Positions 33,774-37,599 of a DNA stretch of 37,599 nt are shown here, piece by piece (position 1 is the first letter of the stretch; every line of letters starts with the position of its first letter). The position numbers and the translations under genes were made by a program. The stretch covers positions 1 through 37,599 of the forward strand of contig JANQZS010000002.1 in assembly GCA_030728405.1 (NCBI GenBank), given 5' to 3'. This DNA comes from Candidatus Nanopelagicales bacterium. GTDB taxonomy: Bacteria > Actinomycetota > Actinomycetes > S36-B12. The notes beneath the pieces were generated by a model. That model did no database searches. It saw only the letters and a program-made list of their open reading frames with translations, and was not told the origin of the DNA.

Positions 33774-34609
33774 TGAAATGGCTTCGATCTCACCTCGTGG
33801 GAATGTTTGCAGTCCTTGCCCTCGTCTACTTGTTTATCCCAATTTCAGTCATCATTGTCTTGAGTTTCAATAAGCCAGCGGGAAAATTCAACATTAGGTG
33901 GAATGAATTTTCTCTGGATGGTTGGACGAATATCTGCGGAGTGCCAGGGGTCTGCGAATCTTTCCTGACCAGCATTCAAATTGGCCTCATTTCGGCATTA
34001 GCTGCAACGGTTCTGGGCACCCTGATCGCCTTTGCTCTTGTGCGCTATCGCTTTCGCGGTAGGAGCACCACAAACCTGTTGATCTTCCTTCCGATGGCAA
34101 CCCCAGAAGTTGTCATGGGAGCGAGCCTACTGGCGTTGTTCTTGAATCTGCAGTTTCCGCTGGGGCAGACGACAGTCATCATCGCGCACATCATGTTCAT
34201 CATCTCCTTCGTTGTTGTAACAGTGAAGGCTCGTTTGCAGGGTATGGATCCTAGGCTGGAAGAAGCCGCTCGCGATCTATATGCGAGTCCAGGTCAAACC
34301 TTCCGATACGTCACTTTTCCGCTAGTTCTTCCTGGAATTCTGGGTGCGGCACTGCTGGGCTTTGCCCTGTCATTCGATGATTTCATTATTAGCTTCTTTA
34401 ACGCTGGCACATTGGTGACTTTCCCCATTTACATCTGGGGCGCCGCTCAGCGAGGAATCCCAGTGCAGGTCAACGCGCTTGCCACGATTGTCTTCATCAG
34501 TGCCCTTGCCATTGTGCTCTTCGTGCAGATCCGGGGCCAAATGAAGCGTAAGTCCCTCACAGCGGCTCCGGCAAACCCTGCGACGATTGATGTTTTACCG
34601 AGGTCTTAG
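33773..34609 (+). CDS. potC: Polyamine ABC transporter permease (PotC)
   Basis: The second permease, 278 residues with about six membrane segments. The EAA motif is GMDPRLEEAARDLYASPGQTFRYVTFPLVLPG, and ALSFDDFIISFFNAG is a recognised PotC-family stretch. It completes the PotDABC importer, in the order binding protein, ATPase, permease, permease. The start overlaps the potB stop. A longer spacer (114 bases) separates it from the following FAD oxidoreductase. Confidence 0.95.
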   Translation: MKWLRSHLVGMFAVLALVYLFIPISVIIVLSFNKPAGKFNIRWNEFSLDGWTNICGVPGVCESFLTSIQIGLISALAATVLGTLIAFALVRYRFRGRSTTNLLIFLPMATPEVVMGASLLALFLNLQFPLGQTTVIIAHIMFIISFVVVTVKARLQGMDPRLEEAARDLYASPGQTFRYVTFPLVLPGILGAALLGFALSFDDFIISFFNAGTLVTFPIYIWGAAQRGIPVQVNALATIVFISALAIVLFVQIRGQMKRKSLTAAPANPATIDVLPRS

Positions 34610-34692
34610 GTAACGTTGAGGAGAGTTTGCCCACAAAACGACTTAGGCGCTCGGAGGGATTGGTGGGACGGCGAGGCACTCGGTCTCGTCCT

Positions 34693-34713
34693 ATACGTCG
34701 GCATTCAACGTAT
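34693..34713 (+). promoter_or_regulatory. Hairpin abutting the ribosome site of the second FAD oxidoreductase
   Basis: ATACGT (34693-34698) and ACGTAT (34708-34713) form a 6-bp perfect stem with a 9-base loop, ending directly at the GGAG (34714-34717) of the next gene. A bulged inverted repeat (GGAC...GAG with CTCGTCC, about 34667-34691) lies just upstream. These may control processing or translation inside the operon. Confidence 0.35.
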
Positions 34714-34723
34714 GGAGTTTCCC

Positions 34724-36139
34724 ATGCAATTTCGTAATGGCACCTCAGCAAGATCCCGAGAGTCGCTTAAGAACGTATCGCGATCGGTCTTTTGGCTTGA
34801 TCGCTCCGAGCGACCGACTGCTTCAGCGAAACTGATTGGTGAGCATCGTGCCGATCTACTCATCGTGGGAGGCGGTTTCACCGGCTTGTGGACGGCGATT
34901 CTGGCCCAGCAGGAGGATCCGGGGCGCTCAGTAATCCTCGTAGATGGTGGGCGGCTTGGAGATGGCGCATCTGGTCGAAACGGTGGATTTGTTTCGAGTT
35001 CACTGACTCACGGTTTCGCCAACGGTTATGAACGCTGGCCGCAGGAACTTCCACAGCTCTTGGCATTAGGTCATGCCAATCTCGACGCCATTGAGAAGAC
35101 CATTGCAGATCTTGGAATTGATTGCGATTTTGTTCGGTCTGGTGAGATGGACGTTGCTGTCACTGACCATCAGTTGCAGGCGTTGATCGAATCTGTTGGT
35201 CTGATCAATTCATTTGGTGAGGATGTTGAGTATCTCAATGCTGCACAAGCTCGCGGCCGAGTGAATTCACCGACCTACCTGGGTGCAGTTCTTGATCGGA
35301 AGGGTTCAGCACTCATTGATCCGGCTCGACTCGTTTGGGGATTGCGATCGGCCTGCGTTACCGCAGGTGTCCAGATATTTGAGCAGTCACCCGTGCTATC
35401 TCTGACGGAGTCTGGAAGTTTTATGGTGGCGACCACACGGGACGGGGTGGTGCATGCCCAGAATGTTGTCCTCGCCACAAATGCATACCCGTCATTGTTG
35501 CGTCGAGTGCGCAACTACGTCGTTCCAGTTTATGACTACGTACTCATGACTGAACCTCTCACATCGGAACAGCGATCCTTGATTGGCTGGGAGGGTAGGG
35601 AGGGGCTGAGTGATTCGGGTAATCAATTTCACTACTACCGAACAACAGAAGATGGCCGAATTTTGTGGGGAGGCTATGACGCGGTCTACCACAGAGGAAA
35701 TGGATTTGGTCCGCAGTATGACAACGATGAAGCCGCCTATGAGCGCCTAGCCGAGCATTTCTTCCAGACCTTCCCCCAGTTGGAGGGGTTGCAGTTCACC
35801 CACGCATGGGGTGGGGCCATTGATACATGCACTCGCTTCAGTGCCTATTGGGGGACGGCCTTCGGAGGGAAGACCGCGTATGTGGCCGGATTCACCGGCC
35901 TGGGTGTTGGGGCATCTCGGTTCGGTGCTCTCACGATGCTCGACCTCTTGGCGCACCGGGACACCGAGCGCACTCGACTTCAGATGGTTCGCACCAAACC
36001 TCTTCCCTTTCCACCCGAACCGCTGCGCAGTATAGGAATCGCGTTAACCACCCGCTCGTTACGTCGGGCGGACCGCACGGGGTCTCGGAATCTCTGGCTC
36101 AAAACCTTGGATAGATTCGGTCTTGGTTTTGACTCCTAA
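34724..36139 (+). CDS. FAD-dependent amine oxidoreductase (DAO/PuuB-like), second copy
   Basis: A 471-residue DAO-family flavoprotein with LLIVGGGFTGLWTAILAQ (about 45-62) as the dinucleotide-binding motif and GDGASGRNGGFVSSSL after it, like the enzyme at 15577. The C-terminal FAD contact is AYVAGFTGLGVGASRFGALTMLDLL. The two proteins share architecture but differ substantially between the motifs, so they are paralogues with probably different amine substrates. ATG 34724 has GGAG six bases upstream; ATG 34712 and TTG 34616 are less likely. It follows the polyamine importer and precedes agmatine deiminase, supporting polyamine oxidation. Confidence 0.85.
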   Translation: MQFRNGTSARSRESLKNVSRSVFWLDRSERPTASAKLIGEHRADLLIVGGGFTGLWTAILAQQEDPGRSVILVDGGRLGDGASGRNGGFVSSSLTHGFANGYERWPQELPQLLALGHANLDAIEKTIADLGIDCDFVRSGEMDVAVTDHQLQALIESVGLINSFGEDVEYLNAAQARGRVNSPTYLGAVLDRKGSALIDPARLVWGLRSACVTAGVQIFEQSPVLSLTESGSFMVATTRDGVVHAQNVVLATNAYPSLLRRVRNYVVPVYDYVLMTEPLTSEQRSLIGWEGREGLSDSGNQFHYYRTTEDGRILWGGYDAVYHRGNGFGPQYDNDEAAYERLAEHFFQTFPQLEGLQFTHAWGGAIDTCTRFSAYWGTAFGGKTAYVAGFTGLGVGASRFGALTMLDLLAHRDTERTRLQMVRTKPLPFPPEPLRSIGIALTTRSLRRADRTGSRNLWLKTLDRFGLGFDS

Positions 36140-36158
36140 TGTTGGAGATGATGCGGTT

Positions 36159-37187
36159 ATGGAACCTGCCGTCACGCCTTTGGGTAGCCACATGCGGATG
36201 CCAGCCGAGTGGGAATTACATGAGCGGACCTGGATGGCGTGGCCACCGGTTGGTTACCTGACCGAGGACGCAACCGATGCCGCGTACCGATCCTGGGCGG
36301 AGGTTGCGAATTCGATCGTCGAGTTCGAGCCCGTAACGATGGTGGCTGATGCCACCGACATCGGCATCGCTAAGAAGTGGCTAAACGATCAGGTCACGAT
36401 CGTGTCAGGGCCACTTGACGATGCATGGATGCGTGATATCGGCCCGACTTTTGTGCATGCAGGTAATGGATCGATTATGGGCGTCGACTGGGTTTTCAAC
36501 GGGTGGGGCGCACAAGAGTGGACCTCGTGGGAAAAAGATCAAAAGATTGCCTCCTTCGTCTGCGATCAAGCCGGCAGTGAAGCGCTCCGTTCGTCGCTGA
36601 TCAATGAAGGCGGCGGGATTCACGTCAATGGTTCGGGTGCCATTCTTCTGACAAAAACAGTGCAGTTGGGCGTTGGTCGAAACTCTTCGTGGGAGCAAGA
36701 TCAGGTCGAGGCCGAATTAACGCGTACATTAGGGGTGGATCAATTCATTTGGTTTGACCGTGGGCTCACGCGAGATTACGACGTCTATGGCACGCGGGGT
36801 CATGTCGACATCATGGCGACCTTCATCGATGAATCAACGATTCTCTTTCATGACCAGCAGAATCCCCGGCACCCTGATTTTGAGGTGAGCAAGGAAATCC
36901 AGCAAAAAATTAAAGCCTCGGGATTCCGCGCGGTTGGCGTTCTGGCCCCGGTAGCCCTGACAGACGATGAAGGTTTTGTTGATTACAGCTACATTAACCA
37001 TTACGTCATCAATGGTGCCGTGATTATGTGTTCATTCGATGATCACAACGACGCATTGGCCAAGACCATCCTGGAAGATGCTTATCCTGAACGCCAAGTG
37101 GTCATGGTCGATGCGCGTGAAATATTTGCGCGAGGCGGCGGGATCCACTGCATCACTCAACAGCAGCCTGCGAAGGGGAATACATGA
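36159..37187 (+). CDS. aguA: Agmatine deiminase
   Basis: A 342-residue member of the guanidino-modifying superfamily, peptidyl-arginine-deiminase type, converting agmatine to N-carbamoylputrescine and ammonia. Hallmarks are DAWMRDIGPTF (D93), INEGGGIHVNGSGA (E150), YGTRGHVDIMATF (H215, D217) and nucleophile C331 in RGGGIHCITQQQP. The N-terminus MPAEWELHERTWMAWPP is also typical. ATG 36159 was chosen; its nearest ribosome-like site GGAG (36144-36147) is 11 bases away, rather far. The stop overlaps the following gene (ATGA). The product needs an N-carbamoylputrescine amidase, not seen next to it. Confidence 0.93.
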   Translation: MEPAVTPLGSHMRMPAEWELHERTWMAWPPVGYLTEDATDAAYRSWAEVANSIVEFEPVTMVADATDIGIAKKWLNDQVTIVSGPLDDAWMRDIGPTFVHAGNGSIMGVDWVFNGWGAQEWTSWEKDQKIASFVCDQAGSEALRSSLINEGGGIHVNGSGAILLTKTVQLGVGRNSSWEQDQVEAELTRTLGVDQFIWFDRGLTRDYDVYGTRGHVDIMATFIDESTILFHDQQNPRHPDFEVSKEIQQKIKASGFRAVGVLAPVALTDDEGFVDYSYINHYVINGAVIMCSFDDHNDALAKTILEDAYPERQVVMVDAREIFARGGGIHCITQQQPAKGNT

Positions 37188-37599
37188 AAGTTCTTGCGCT
37201 TGGTGCAGGTGGAGTGGGCACTTCTGCCGCTCTGATCGCCTGTCGACGAGGATTTTTTGAGAGTTGGATATGCGCTGACTACAACGTAGACCGCGCGAAG
37301 AAACTCGCGCAGCGCACTGCTGATCCGCGATTCTCAGGTGCACAGATAGATGCTTCTCAGGCGAGTCAAGTAACCGAGATGTGTAGAGCGTTTGGAATTA
37401 CCCACGTAGTGAATCTCCTTGATCCACAGTATGTGATGCCGGTGTTCACCGGAGCGCTTGCGGCGGGTGCGAACTATCTCGACACTGCGATGAGTCTGAG
37501 CGCACCGCATCCAACCGACCCTCACCACCTCACCGGGGTAAAACTGGGCGATGAACAATTCGCTTTAGAGGATGCATGGCGTGACAAGGGCCTCTTGGC
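37184..37599 (+). CDS. Saccharopine-dehydrogenase-like protein, N-terminal part (runs off the window)
   Basis: An open frame from ATG 37184, overlapping the aguA stop (ATGA), continues to the end of the window (138 residues visible). MKVLALGAGGVGTSAALIACRRGFF is an NAD(P)-binding Rossmann start, and THVVNLLDPQYVMPVFTGALAAGANYLDTAM matches the saccharopine dehydrogenase/LYS9-like family, which includes carboxynorspermidine and carboxyspermidine dehydrogenases. Given the operon, a polyamine-related reductase or dehydrogenase is more plausible than lysine metabolism, but the substrate-binding part lies outside the window. Confidence 0.8.
   Translation, partial: MKVLALGAGGVGTSAALIACRRGFFESWICADYNVDRAKKLAQRTADPRFSGAQIDASQASQVTEMCRAFGITHVVNLLDPQYVMPVFTGALAAGANYLDTAMSLSAPHPTDPHHLTGVKLGDEQFALEDAWRDKGLL

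Noticed and set aside
1-37599. Search for CRISPR arrays, tRNA or rRNA genes, transposases and toxin-antitoxin pairs
   Set aside because: No regularly spaced repeats of suitable size, cloverleaf-like sequences, or matching protein motifs were seen.

Overview
The window comes from an actinobacterium (class Actinomycetia is the best guess; genus not determinable by eye). The left third, 1-11872, carries the conserved actinobacterial chromosome block lepB-lepB-rnhB-yraN-comM-dprA-xerC-(M23 peptidase)-rpsB-tsf-pyrH-frr-cdsA-rlmN in the expected order. GC content is moderate, genes are tightly packed with many ATGA/TGATG overlaps, and GTG starts are common. No tRNA, rRNA, insertion sequence, phage gene or CRISPR array was seen.

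Region 1 (1-11872) is housekeeping: two tandem type I signal peptidases (the first cut by the window edge), RNase HII, a YraN nuclease-fold protein, the ComM/DprA/XerC DNA-processing genes, a secreted M23 peptidase on the opposite strand, then the ribosomal/translation/UMP kinase/phospholipid/rRNA-methylation run. The rpsB gene is preceded by an unusually structured leader (about 6524-6715) with a predicted three-way junction and mutually exclusive pairings. A 16-nt-period repeat lies between tsf and pyrH.

Region 2 (11917-37599) is a catabolic island for nitrogenous small molecules. It starts with a small potassium-channel-like protein and then holds: (a) a minus-strand operon for glutarate use (glutaryl-CoA dehydrogenase, class III CoA-transferase, GntR regulator) with a twin palindromic operator at its promoter; (b) a minus-strand lrp-aminotransferase-flavoprotein-FAD amine oxidase operon, divergent from an aminobutyraldehyde-type dehydrogenase; (c) a LysR regulator divergent from an unknown 84-residue protein; (d) a minus-strand reductive-pyrimidine-type operon (beta-ureidopropionase-like amidase, dihydropyrimidinase, CoA-acylating semialdehyde dehydrogenase, luciferase-like flavin/F420 oxidoreductase); (e) divergent from it, a MocR regulator, a second aminobutyraldehyde-type dehydrogenase, a complete PotDABC polyamine importer, a second FAD amine oxidase, agmatine deiminase and the start of a saccharopine-dehydrogenase-like gene.

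Taken together, the island would import polyamines, deaminate or oxidise them to amino-aldehydes, oxidise these to amino acids, and send C5 products through glutaryl-CoA and C3 products (beta-alanine from pyrimidines) through malonate semialdehyde to acetyl-CoA. Four local regulators of different families (GntR, Lrp, LysR, MocR) sit at the operon boundaries. Gene identities at family level are mostly secure; exact substrates are inferred from motifs and neighbourhood.
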